Source of the DNA: Nymphaea colorata
Taxonomy: Eukaryota > Streptophyta > Magnoliopsida > Nymphaeales > Nymphaeaceae
Reading direction: 5' to 3'
Assembly (NCBI RefSeq): GCF_008831285.2
Contig: NC_045146.1
Location: forward strand, 16,755,289-16,819,288
Length of the DNA stretch: 64,000 bases
Shown piece by piece: positions 37,628 to 49,989 of this stretch. Every line of letters starts with the position of its first letter. Within the stretch, counting starts at the first letter, position 1. Both the position numbers and the translations under genes were made by a program. The notes beneath the pieces were generated by a model. It made no database searches, was not told the origin of the DNA, and worked only from the letters and a program-made list of their open reading frames with translations.

Positions 37628-38707
37628 ATGGTGCAGTCTACGAGAGCTAGAGTTAGGGTTATGGTTCTGGTGCTCACGTTGGCCTGCATTATAGTGGGTG
37701 CCACTGCCGCCGGCCAGGCACCGGCCGCTGCGCCGACCACCTCCGCACCACCTCCGACTACCTCCTCCCCACCCCCGACCACCTCATCACCACCCCCCAC
37801 CACTACGCCACCAGCATCTTCGCCATCAAAACCCGTCGCCCCGTCTCCCAAACCTGTTGCCCCCGCCGCCTCGCCTCCCGCTAAAGCACCAGTAGCCTCT
37901 ACACCACCTGTAGCCGCTCCTACCGCTGCGCCACCCACACCGACAGCTCCCATTGCCGCACCGCCTACTCCGGTAGCTCCCGTCGTTGCACCCACCACCC
38001 CTCCTCCGGTCGCCTCACCTCCTGCCCCTGTTCCGGTTGCCTCCCCTCCGGCGCCTGTGCCTGTAGCTTCCCCGCCCGCACCTGTGCCCGTGAGCTCAGC
38101 ACCTGCGGTGACTCCGGCTCCTGCCTCTGCCCCACCGTCGAAGGCTCCGGCTCCGAGCAAGAAGAAGCTAAAGCATAAGAAGAGTTCCCCTGCTCCTTCT
38201 CCCCTGGCTGTCAGTCCTCCGGCTCCTCCTCTCGCTCCCGGCCCCTCTCAGGATTTGAGCTCTCCAAACTCTTCTCCTGACACCGTAAGCTCTCTCTCTT
38301 ACTGTCCCTCTCATTACACATCCTATGTTATCGCGAGATCTACAAAATTTGTACAATGCCGATAAAAAACTTAATTTTTTGAAGTAAAAACTAAAAAGTC
38401 CACTTATTTTCTCATTGTCCTGTTTTATCGCTTCATTAGCACCGAATTCCCGTTGAGTCTCCTTTTTTTCCATCTGCATATTTTTTAAAATCTTCGTTCT
38501 GCCGAACTCGCCGACGTTTTTCTGAAGTTTCTCGAAAGCTTTTTTTCTACCAAGATCCGCATTTTGATTTGCAGTTTATGTTTTCTGTTGCTTATTTTTG
38601 CCGTCCGTTGATGCTTGCAGAGTGGAGCAGAGGGAATGATGGGGGTGAAGAAGATGGTCTTCGCAAGCATCCTTGCTCTTGTTTGCGGTCTCGCCGTTAT
38701 TGCTTGA
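37628..38707 (+). CDS. Lysine-rich classical arabinogalactan protein, GPI-anchored
   Basis: Model: exons 37628-38284 and 38621-38707 (phase 0, 336-base GT-AG intron); 247 aa. Residues 1-27 or so are a signal peptide. Residues 29-219 are almost entirely Pro, Ala, Ser, Thr and Val, with SPPPTT, VAP and three tandem PPAPVPVAS units (131-157), the substrate for proline hydroxylation and type-II arabinogalactan addition. A lysine patch, KKKLKHKK (178-185), marks the Lys-rich subclass (AtAGP17/18/19 type). Exon 2 encodes only SGAEGMMGVKK and a 17-residue hydrophobic tail, the GPI-attachment signal, with the omega site probably at Ser220-Ala222. The mature protein should sit on the outer plasma membrane and in the wall. 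The ATG at 37628 was preferred over the in-frame ATG at 37586 because it places the signal peptide at the N-terminus. Confidence 0.9.
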
Positions 38708-41700
38708 GGAGGCATTCTTTTCCATGACACCATCTCTTTCTTTCTCCTCCTATTCTCTTCTCTGTGCTTTTCTTTCTTGTTCTTCTCTTTTTTGAGGGCA
38801 CCTGAAATTCCCACCCCCTTGTGCGCTATGGGATGTCCAGGTGTGGTATATTTTGAGCTATGGATTCTTTGAGGAGAGCTGTTTGTAGTGATTATTGATT
38901 GGTTCGGACTTCTACATTATTTATGGCGTGTTCTTTTCTCTTCCTCTTATATATATATTACATATATCCTTCTACATTCTTCTTTCATCTTACATTGCTC
39001 TTCCATCTGTGCTCGCTCTTTGAGATCTCAGTCATCCACTAGATATCATGCCAAGAAATGGCTGCTACATGTTCACTAAAATCCAGCAATCCATGAATGG
39101 TGTTTCAGAAAGATTCGCGTTGATAAATAACGTGCAGTATAAGCGGTTAAATTATGCAATAGCTCTAGGCGATTCCGAGAATCCTATGCTCTACCAACAG
39201 GCAAGTGGAGTATAATATAACACTGTGGCTCTCATTACTGACAAATATGGCGGGGTCAGAGAGGCTGCAGGAGAAGAGGAAAAAACAGTATAAGTGGGGT
39301 GCAAGCGCAGAGTTTCCCGGTAAAAAGAGCAGAGTAAATAGAGTCGTATCTAAACGCGTGCCGGAATAAATTTCCCGCAATGCTGTTCATACAGTGGTCT
39401 CGATTCTCGAACTGGTCGGGCCTGCTGTCCTGACTCTGTATTAAGTGCCGTTGTTCACGCCGGAGGGACCGGCTTTAGTGTGCGGTCTTCTCTCTTATGT
39501 TGTTGTTTGGTCGTCGGACCAAGTTGGTAAAGCCACCGCGTTTTAAAGATAGGAGAAGAGTAAATATGATGTGATCAAAGACTACTTTTACTTATGAATT
39601 AAGGTGGTGGCACTATATTTTTTAGAATCTATGTGTTTCCAACTGGGCCGTGGCGTAATAATCAACTTGATCACGAAGTAGGTCACTGGAACTGGACCGA
39701 GTCTGGGCAAAGTAGGCTCGTACCTCCTCATTTCTTCTGATGAGGTCACGTGTTTCTGTAGTGTTCTGTGATCAAACCGTACGCACATCGAGCCTTGAAC
39801 AGGTCCTTTAAAAGCACGTCGATTATTGTGCCAAAGCTGGCTCGCGAAAGCGACTAGGAACTTGCACGGACTGAACCGCGTTGGATGGTGTAAACTAAAT
39901 CATAAAAAGGAGAAGGAGGGGAGAGAAGAAAAGCAGGACAAGAAGATGCCTCCTGTCCCAATAAAGGTTGGAGAAAGGGGAGACGTTCGGGTTTGCGAAG
40001 TGCATAATTTGTTTAGATTGATTCAGTAGTTCAAACCCTTTTTAAGTGAGTAAAAGGAAGGCCATCAAATTTACCGTCATCTGCATGGTGTAGGGCCCTT
40101 TGATGTTTCTGTCGGTAGAGTGGAGTCGCTGAAAAAAGAGAAAGTTCATGATTTATATTTTAATGGCTCGCAGAATCGAAAAATTAAATGCGATTGACCT
40201 TTGATTCAATAGAAGAAAGGCGTTTGAATGCCTCTGCTTGGTGTTTTGACTGTAAGAGGTTCCGTTAAAGTGCTTGGTTCCAGGTTCGGACTCTATTTTA
40301 CAAATTGAAGCATAAGATCTGACATTTATACGCAGTCTGGTTGAATCTTCATTGAGTATCGGTTGAATATCGGAGTGCAGTTCAGATTCGACTGTGAATA
40401 ATCGCAAAAGTGACTGCATAAACAACTGCGTAACTTTTTTCTGTTTCAATGTTAAACGGAACTGAATAAATTCGAGGACAATCAAGCGTTGGTAAGAAAA
40501 TTGTCTTTTCAAAGGGAAGAAAAGCAAAAGCAGCAGGTGATCGGTGAAGGTTCCATGGACGCCACAGCAAAAGAAGAACTGACAGGGAGTAAATGCGAGA
40601 GAAATCATTTACCGAAGTGAAACGAAGAACTTCAGTGGCTTGTCCATGTAGAGAGAGAGTTAGAGAGAGGGGAGAGTTATAGTGTGTGAGTTGTCATGTG
40701 GGTGTCTGTCAGATCGATAGGAAGATGGAATTGCTGGCATTGGTGGAGGGGGGAGTACGTTCATTGATTAAGCGCTGGACTTTTCTTCATCTCCATCTTG
40801 TCACCAGAGAGCAGAGCAGTAATTTCTCGATCGCTGTTTTGTAGCACAGTAGGAGGATCGAGAGTTGTACCAAATTGCCTCTTCACGCAACAAAGCAGCA
40901 GCAATGCCGGAAGTCGGCTGCTGCAGATGTGTGTGAGACTGCTCCCTAAAAACAGGAGGTCTCCTTCTTTTGAGAGGGTTCGATTTAAAAAACTCAGGTG
41001 AAGGACAATGTAGTTTTTACTTTGTTCTTACTGATCTAAAAAATAGTTTACTGAGAAGGTGAATTTGAGTCAGGATGATACGAAGAGAAAACCCAGGGTG
41101 CATGACGACAATGGAGACATAAAAATTTGATGTGAGACCCACATCGGATTACACCTAACAATTCCTTTTCCAATTTAGCAAATAAAAGGAGAAAATATAG
41201 ACCTATTTTTAATCTGTTAATATAATTTACCATTGACATTGAAGGAAACTTTAGTTGGCACTCACAAAAAACAAACTACAGACCAAATTTTTACCGGTCA
41301 CTAGTTTGATTAGCTATCACAATTCCCCTTGGGGCTATCTATTGGGCTATCTATTGCTGTTTATAAATTTATATCTATATTTTAAAGAAGAATTTATCAT
41401 TTTTGTTATTTTAGACAAGTTCGGCAACTTCATTTGGCTAAAGCGATGCGATTTTTTTCTAACATCTTACGTTTATGTTAAAGAGTTTCTTGGGTCATGT
41501 CGGCAGAAGAAACTTCAATAGGAAAAAACGTAACCTGTGGAATCTGTATTGGGACATTCATTAAAAAAGGAAAAACAAGGATGACTACATCAATGAGGCA
41601 TGGCCTACAGGGGCCGAAGGTGGATGAAACCACTTTAAGATATTTATGAGAAAAGCTCTCTTTTTCTTAATTAACAGCAAAACATTAATTTACTACGAAG

Positions 41701-44454
41701 GAGGACTAAGATGGTCCCTGTCAAGGGCGTCGTTATATAAATAAAATTTTAAAATTTTTAAAGGACATCGGTTTGTAAATGAGACAAAATTTCTAAAATA
41801 TCAATATAAAAAGCAAGCATTTTTTGTGGTTCTATGTGAGCAATTGCCACACCTGCCTCCCAAGACCTATTCAACATACAACCACCAGTCTGGATTAAAT
41901 AGGAGATTAGCTATGAGAATCAACAGTGGGCCATTAAATCATTGAATGACTTATCACCTGTCATATCTAAAAGAATTAGCGAAGGAGAAAGCTTCTTTTT
42001 TAGTTTCAGCAATGAAGCACTCAATTTTATTTTTCTGTTACACCGACGACAATGGTGGCAAGGAGGGGAAAAACTGGGTTCTGAGGAGGATGAAGCCCTC
42101 CACTTAGTTACCATCTATATCGCAGGCCTGTATGGAGGAGGATGAAGAGTTAAAATGGACGAAGGATAACGATGGAAGAAAGAAAGCAAATAGCTTATGC
42201 AAGACGAAAGAAAGCTTAGGGAGAGAAATGAAAACCAAATTTGGGAAGCAATTTGTAGTTTAGGAGGCAAGGTCTTTGTCATGCGCCTCATATAACATAA
42301 ACTTGCATCTGTTCTAGTCTACCGAAAGTATGCCCTTCCAAATTCCCAATGTTCTGCCCAACAAAGTAGAAGCTTGCATGATGAAGTTCCTGTGAGCAGT
42401 GAGGAAGAAAAAATGGAACTGTATCTCTTGTCATGAAGGTGATTTGTAGGCCTAAACAGGAAGGGAGGTCCGTCTTGGTCCTCTCATAGACGCCAACAGA
42501 GCCCTTCTCTCAATGAGGGTGTGTTGGATTATCAATTGTGAGTCTTCTCTCTCTAAATCATATTGCTTGTGATATATGTAGAGAGCTGGAAGCTTATGGT
42601 TTAATGACAAGAAAGCTCGAGGTTGAGATGGGACTTCAAGGGTTTGGCATAAGGGGGCAACAAAGCACGCTAGGTGGTCAGTTTTTATTTTGAATGTAAC
42701 ACCGAAAGTAAACCTTATACTCTAAAAAAATAAATGGCTTTTGATTTTTTTAAACAATAAAAAACCCCGCTGACCGGGAGATGGGAATGTATGATATGGG
42801 ATGGTGGATAACAGGTAGGTATAAGGATTTACTAAGAAATTGCGTTACGGAAAGAGTAAAATTTTAGGGTTGTCACTAACAAATTGCCACTTTTTTTGTT
42901 TATGAATATTCTCAAAAGATCAAGATAAATGCATAAAAATAATGTCAAAATCTTTTATGAATATATTTAGGTTTTGCTATTTTTTTATGAATATGCTCAA
43001 ATGATTAAGTTAAATTCATGAAAGATCATGTCAAAATTTTGTATGAGTATACTTAAATTTTTGTGGCGGGTTAGATGAACTTTGAACTGAAAATGTGAGA
43101 GGTGAGGAATACCTCGTGAGCAGAAAATGACCTCAGAATGAGTATTGTCCAGTGATTCTCACGTGAATAGGCGCAATAGGAAGTCGTGACTTCAAACAAA
43201 GTTCGGACTCTATGAATTCCCCTAATTTAGTGCCAAAGCTCCTTTACTTTAAATGCTTAGCACACCAACACAAGGCACCTCGTCTCAATGCACTCAAATT
43301 TTTTGAGTGATTCGACTTTATAAGGGTGGGAACTGGACCGAGGGCTCATCCGAGACAAACCTCGAGCTCAGACGAAAAAAATAGTCATTATTAATTATAA
43401 AAATATATTATATTATATATATATTTCTTTATATAATACATATACTATAATTTTTTTTATTAAAATAAAACTGGGCCAAGCAGGAGCGAGTCCGAGCTCA
43501 GAGCCCAATTCAAATCACCGAACTGCCAAAATGAAGCCGGAGCCTTCGATCGCCCCTAATCCTGACCCACTAGAGGGGAAAAATAGAAAGAAAAAAATTC
43601 AGAGGCGGTAAAGCCTGTGAGGTTGACAAGGAAGAAAGCTATTGTTGAAAGTGAAGAGATGACATCTGGAAAGGAGAAGTTGACTGCTTAAGTCGGCTGG
43701 CTCGTCCATTTTTGGTGCCGAGGCAAAGCTACTCACCATGAATAGGTGTGCGTGTACGCATTGCCTTGGACGACACCACGTAAAAACCATCTGTTAATTA
43801 ATGAGAATCTCGCGGCACTGTGTAAGGATCAAAGCCATGGTTTGTGGAATATCAGACAAGATTGAAGAGAAATATCAGACAAGATAGGAAGTTTTTGAGG
43901 ATCAAAGCCATGGTTTGTGGAATTGCATGCAAGGAAGCGACTGTACATGGAGCTCGCTCTACTGAATAGAAGAATTTGCATTCGACGCTACTTGAGAAGA
44001 GAAGAGAAGATCAGTGGGGAGGACGGAGAAATTGCTGAAAGCCGGAAGGCTCTACTAGTCGAAATGAGTTTGTTGATTAGCTGGTTGGGAAGAAACGAAG
44101 AAGCTATCTATTCTTGAAATCGGTCCAAAGACCTTGTTGTAACTTCCCATATCAGAAACTACTCGACGATTTAAGACTCTCATGTACCTTGAATTTCACA
44201 AATGAAATATAACTTCTCCCAAGTTTTCCTCTGATTTCAACATTATAAAAATGAACCTCTTCTTAGTGAAAGCTTACATTAAACATGCGTAAAGAAATAC
44301 TGTAAAAGAGAAACATATGATGTTTCTTTTGTCAGGTTTATGCGACGTTAAAGCATTTTTTTTCTCAAAAGGTTTTAGATAAACTGGATACTTCTTGACG
44401 CCACGTTTGTTCTTCTAAAAGAATTGTCTTATATTATGACATTCAGGATCAACA
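38708..44454. other. Intergenic DNA
   Basis: After roughly 300 bases of likely AGP 3' UTR there is no supported gene. Seen here: TRIM-like text at about 41130-41160 (GACCCACATCGG followed by an AATAAAAGG box); TA-rich DNA near 43400; a duplicated 24-base word starting AGGATCAAAGCC at 43825 and 43898; and one protein-like open frame, listed separately. Confidence 0.45.
43917..44117 (+). other. Unrecognised open frame, possible gene fragment
   Basis: The frame is open from GTG 43917 (first ATG 43947) to TGA at 44115-44117. The peptide is charged and helix-like, with RKRLYMELALLNRRI and LVEMSLLISWLGRNEEAI; the last part resembles a tetratricopeptide-repeat helix pair. No upstream exon or promoter is visible, and it is preceded by a 24-base direct duplication. 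It may be a captured or decayed fragment of a TPR-like gene, or chance. I do not recognise the family. Confidence 0.25.
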
Positions 44455-44810
44455 ACCTTTTCTGCCTAAAATGGAGATATTTTGAAGAGACCACAAATAT
44501 TTATTGTGCAACCTTGCTATAAGTAGGAGTTTTCTTTTTCAAATGTTCAAATGTAAGCTTAAATGCTTGCTTAAGATGATGACTTGGGTGCTGAAATGTT
44601 ATAATAAACAATCTGTTTTATCTAAAATAGAGATATTTTAAACAGACCGCGGATATTTGTTGTGACGAAAATACTATAAATATGGAGGGGGCTTTTTGGA
44701 GGGATAAATTCGACTTCTGCCCTATCCCTTCGCACAAGTTTTGAAACACGAAGGAGGCATTCGGAGCCACACTCCTCCGCGCTTTAGTACGAGAGGGAAG
44801 AGGGGAATCC
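44455..44810 (+). promoter_or_regulatory. Promoter of the SWIB gene with duplicated core
   Basis: A TATA box, CTATAAATAT, at 44674-44683 lies about 130 bases before the ATG. The segment around it (about 44611-44692) is a diverged copy of 44455-44535: both contain CTAAAATRGAGATATTTT, then ACAGACC/AGAGACC, then ATATTTRTTGTG and a CTATAA/CTATAAATA box, 156 bases apart. The upstream copy has only a weak CTATAAGTA box. Confidence 0.6.
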
Positions 44811-47560
44811 ATGGCTACTCTCTCACTGTGGACTCGATGGCCGACCTTCCGCGCTATTCCCGATTCCTGCTCCGCACTTCCTTCATCAGTTCCCGACGTC
44901 CTTCTCTTCCGTTCCCATCACCCCCAACGTGCGGCTATCTCCTGTGATGCCTCCAAGCCAACGGCCACCACCACCACTTCCACCGGGAAGAAGGGGCCTC
45001 GTGGTATCATGAAGCCACGCCCCATCTCACCCGCTCTTCAGGAGCTTGTTGGTGTCCCGGAAATCCCACGCACTCAAGCCCTCAAGCAGATTTGGGCTTA
45101 TATCAAGGAGAAGAACCTTCAGGTCTAGAAATGGAAGAAATCCGTTTTGAGTTTCTGCTTCATTTATCAATATTTCCTCTCTTATCTTGTTGTCTTCCTG
45201 CTATGTTAGTCTTGCTTTGCCTTTGCTTCGACGTTTTACGCGAAACTCATTTCATAGTTGCTCTGTTTCTTTCTTTTTTTTTTTCTTTTTTTTTTTTGGT
45301 TGCGAACTACGCTTTGGCTACTGTGGTTGTGCATGTGTTCGTTTGTTGATTGGGAATATTTATAGTTTGTTGAAATTGTCATATCGCTTTCGATCTATAT
45401 CTTGAGCATTCGGTATTTGTGTAATAATACAAATGCAATGCCCGTTTTAGCACTTTTGTAGATGGTGGGGCTTCCCTACGCGGTTGATTTGCATTGTACA
45501 ACTGTTTCTTTATGCTTTTTATGGATAAGGATTAAATTGGTGACCTTGTAGTAGGTTTGTATGTCCGAGATATACATGTTAATTCCTCTGGACGCTACAA
45601 GCTCCAGTGTATAGGAAAACGGTCCTTTTAGTTTATCATGCTGAAACTGTGGAAGTTATTTTTTCGTGAGGAAGTTGATGTAGTGTTTGAAGCAATCCTC
45701 CACTTCTCTTGGTGGTATTTGCTATTCCATCTTCTGGAAGACAGCTGAGCCCCACTTTGTCTCATTGTTTCCATAGCGCAGGCTTGAGATATATCGATTC
45801 CATATAGCAGAACCGTATTCCGAATGTTGGCTACATGAAACCAAAGAAAGCCTGAGAGACATCATCAATCCCTTTATTTCATGCCTCATTTTACATATGG
45901 AGGCAACAACCCATCTGGCTTCAATAGACTAGAGTGCCGATAGATTGTGTATCTTGCATTTTTGTCTCCCTCTCTTTTTGTGTGCTTGTAGACTGTGTCT
46001 TCTGCTTCCCCCTTTTTGTTGGTCGACGATCAATGTTATATAGGAGTACATTTCTGATATGTGGCTACAGCATTGAAACCGAGAATCTTGGTGATTGGTT
46101 TGGGGGGTTTGCAGGTGGTTGGTTTGGAGGATACCATGTTAAAAATTTTGTAGGCTAAGATGATCTCACTAGGTAGTGCTAAAACCCGTTTTTCTACAAG
46201 ATGGTGTCTTGTATTTATAGTTAATCAAGGTGTTTGGATGGTCCTTCAGAAGGGACAAATATACAATTAAGCTACCATCAACTGTTTGAATTTGCTTGTC
46301 ATCTTTGGATTTCCTCTTGTTCGTCTCTATTCTCTGCCTTTATCTCCTAAACTTTCTCCAGTTGTCTTGTTTTTTTTCTCTATAATATTCTGTTTAAAAA
46401 TTTAAGGATTCTTTGTCCTAGTCACCTATGTGTAACATGGACCCAACAGCCAGCCAGGGTAGGCAACTGAAGTTTGTTATGCCTCCTAGATTATGTTGAT
46501 CGATGCTGATGTGTGAAAACATAGTCCTTGAAATGCAGCTTCTTGGATGTTGTGGGATATATGAGCTTGACAGCTTCTACAATATCATGCCTCATCAAAT
46601 TTTTAGTCTCAACCCGAAACTCAATTATTGGCCTCTCCTAAGTGGAAGATTTTGCTATTTGTAAAATATGAATGGTAAAATAATATTAGGTTGAATGTAT
46701 AGCTGTTCTCTCTGCATATTCATGTTGTTGGGCAGTACTTTTTTTTTTCTTATGCATAGATATTCTTGTACTGTTTATCACATTGCTGCTTACTCCGCGG
46801 ACATTCCATTTTTCTATATCCACTTGCAGTTTCACTACACGCAGTTTTTTTCTCTTTTTTGACTCGTTCTGTTGATTTCCGGAATGATCTCACATTGTGT
46901 ATGCTTATCTACTTGTTTGAGCTTGTCAATGATCTTGTAGTGTTTTTTGTCACTAGTTCGTCTTTAACTTGTGAGCTTCTGATTTACATGTAGTAGCCTA
47001 TGTTCATTGAAACTAGCTTCCCCCTCCTGATGTGCAGTTTGTTGAACAAGCTGGCTGAATTTCTTACCTTGGACATTGAATGCAACCTCTTCTTGGTCGG
47101 GCCATGAAGTGGCCCTTCACACGTAAATACTGTATAGTTGTAAAACGTCGTAAAAACATTCATGAAGTTTCCCATGTGGGAAAAATGTTCTGGTTCAGTC
47201 TGCATGTTTGGTTTCATCCTGCAAAGAGTTGGCTTCCGACTGGTAACCCATTGAATGTGTAAAGTTGTTTCATGTTTGTTTGCTTTTTGGCATGCTTCCT
47301 GTTTGTGTATTGCCTTTGTAAAGTTGATACGTTCTATTGTTTTATCTTCACAAGTGGATCAGATTTCATGCTTTGAATCTCGATCTTGTGCGTTTTTGTT
47401 TTTCATCTTTTTTCTGATATCTTGGCTCTTATTATTTCAGGACCCTGATAACAAGAAAATCATTATTTGTGATGAGAAGCTCAAGAAAATATTTGCAGGT
47501 AAAGAAAGGGTTGGCTTTCTTGAGATCTCTGGTCTGATCAATCCCCACTTCTTGAAATGA
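44811..47560 (+). CDS. SWIB/MDM2-domain protein, probably plastid-targeted
   Basis: Model: exons 44811-45122 and 47441-47560, phase 0, with a 2318-base GT-AG intron; 143 aa. Residues 1-50 are rich in Ser, Arg and Pro with few acidic residues, like a chloroplast transit peptide. A Thr/Ser linker follows, then the SWIB fold from about residue 66 to 143 (KPRPISPALQ, QIWAYIKEKNLQ, then IIICDEKLKKIF and a final NPHFLK). Length and domain layout match small stand-alone plant SWIB proteins such as At2g14880 and At4g34290. Stand-alone SWIB proteins have been found in chloroplast and mitochondrial nucleoids and may act in DNA packaging, whereas in BAF60-type proteins the domain belongs to SWI/SNF complexes. 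The donor GTCTAG puts a stop right after exon 1 if unspliced, giving a 105-residue product lacking half the domain. Confidence 0.9.
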
Positions 47561-47769
47561 CCTATGGATAATTGGCGTGTTTCAAAAGTTAGGCGAGGAG
47601 GTGGAGGAATTAGCATTTTTGTACATGTTAACTTTTAGCTGCTCGTAGTGATAGAACAAATGGGACCTTTAGATTTTGGTGGCAATATGGCACCTTAACG
47701 GATTGCTGCGTCATGTTACAGCTTCTCGAAATGCTTAGCGTGCACAGTAATCAGTAAAATTTGACTCTC

Positions 47770-47805
<36 letters not shown>

Positions 47806-49989
47806 TGTGTGAGTAAAGCAAGAAATATTGGATTGATGATTCCTTCAAGAGGGGAGTAACTTGGGTAGGCAGATTGAAGATTCTTGCGGACAGGGGTAAC
47901 TTGCTTAGGCCAGCCCTAGGCGTTTATATTCGACTGATGATTCCTGCAGGCTGCACACCGAAGTAACTTGAATATGCTAAACCCCCGGCCGTTCGAGAAG
48001 TTAACCTTGCCAGGAGGGTTCACGGAGATGATCAAATATCAATTTGTCACAACAATGGTTTTTGATAATCGTTTCTTTTACACATTTTCAAGAATGACTA
48101 CGATTATAGCTTGGCAACCTTCGTACCTCGTGGATCTAAGCTTGATAAAGCAGGAAAAGTGTTCTCCATAAGCTTGATAATTCGAAGTTGTTTTCTCTTT
48201 GGGTCGTCAAGGTGGAGAGTGATCGATTCCTCTTGAATTATGCTGTGACACTAGTGCGCTCCAGTAGTGAACTTTTCGCCTGTTGACCATCCACTACTCC
48301 CATGACAAACGATTCTGTGGCTCCTTAGCCTTCTTCAACTGCAATAGCTTAACCCTTTACATGTTCTTAATAGGTACTTGTATGCATGTCTCGTCCTTGT
48401 TTGAACTAGCTGGTTTGGAAAGCGAACCTGCGCAGGATTGCCTGAGCTTGACTGGCTGCGGTTATTGAGCCAGCGTGCACAATGAGTCATGCTAGCTTGA
48501 GCTCTCAACTTGAAATGTATGATCGAAATATTAAATGAGTATTAAACGAGTGGAGTTTGAGTTGTAAGAACTCGTTTAAACTCGGTTTGGCTGGAGTACA
48601 TAATCAGTGTTGAATTATAATGACATGAGAGTTAAATCAGTAATAGCTAAACGAACGAGATAAATGAAGCAAGACATATTTAACAAACACAAGTTAAAAT
48701 GAGTCGAGCTCAACTCAAGATAGGGTCTAGTTCGACCTCAAGTTTTGTAGTTGAGTCGAGATTGAGCTGGACTCAGATCATGTGCAGCTGTATCTTTTCC
48801 CTGCTTCCTAATGTGACCAAAGAATGAAGAAGGACCCTTAACTCGTGGGTGTGCCGACCTGGTTCATTTAAAGCACTTGCAAGGCTTTCTCACTGTACTT
48901 GCATATGACGTGATCAAAAGTCTGTGCTTCAATGGTTGGTTCTTCTGGTTTGGGCGAGGAGCCCCTGAATGACAAGAACTAGGGTTGCCAAGGGCCCGGA
49001 TCTGGTTTGAGCATGTTGCCAATTTTTACATACTGCGTCTTTTTTAGAACCGACCTCTAATGCATTTTGTTGCCCTAAATCCCTTCCATTCTCAATCCTG
49101 ATAATAACACTTGATGGGTTTGTTGCTCGAGAGGAAAACACTTAAAGGGAATCCCTTACTCCATGCCTTAAGATCCAAATAATTGATCCATTGCCCTTCT
49201 AAATTGGTTATCTAAATTAATTTCTTGTTCCTGGGGTGAATCGCGTTTCAACATATCAAAACTATAGTGCAACGGAATTGAATATGAGACGATCTTCTCG
49301 AATCTGATTCTAAATTTTCATCATAAATTGCAATAGCAAACCAAGTGGAAACGATGTACCGTGAGGCTGTGCTGAATCTTGAAACTAGAATGTGTGTCCA
49401 AGTGCTGGATTTGATATTGAACCAACTTTGGTTGGACATGGCCGCAAACAAGCCCTTTGAGGTCATTTGATTACTGTCCACTGGGACAGGACAGACAGGA
49501 CATCCTGGCCATTACACTACTGTTCTGTCTTCATGAAGAATGGTGTTCTTTGTCCATCGTTTGATGATTTTAAGAACAGAACACTATGTTCTTCTTGTTC
49601 GGCATTTGTTTCGTGTGTGTCTGTTCTGTCTATTCTGTTCGTCTTGTCTGATGTTTGTCTTTGTCTGGTTTGATCTGTCCGTTCTGTTCGATGTTTGTGT
49701 CTTCCATGGTTAGTTCTGTCTATCCCGTCATGTGTTTGTTTATATTTATTTTTCTCCAATCACTTTTGGCTATTATATATGTTTTGTGTTTGCTTTATGA
49801 TATTTTATTTTTTGAACTTGTAAAATGTTTAAACATCTATATAGTCACGAGTATCAACTAAAACTACAAAATATAAATTGTTTAAAATATTCAACTGTTG
49901 TAAGTCATAAACAAAAACAACTATAACAACTCGCTAGATAACTAGTCTTCTGTCCTGCACATTACTCTTCTCATCAAAACCATGTGATA
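47561..49989. other. SWIB 3' region and intergenic DNA
   Basis: It holds a GT run (47774-47813) and a stretch at about 49480-49740 dominated by TGTTCTGTC, CTGTCC and TTGTCTG words, preceded by GGGACAGGACAGACAGGACA. A similar TGTCCTGTC-rich patch occurs near 54145-54270. No gene is recognised. Confidence 0.5.
47774..47813. repeat. GT microsatellite
   Basis: About 20 GT units with one TT interruption, lying just downstream of the SWIB gene, possibly within or after its 3' UTR. Confidence 0.95.

Noticed and set aside
37570-38160. 196-codon minus-strand frame rich in Gly and Ala
   Set aside because: It is the antisense shadow of the Pro/Ala-rich AGP exon.
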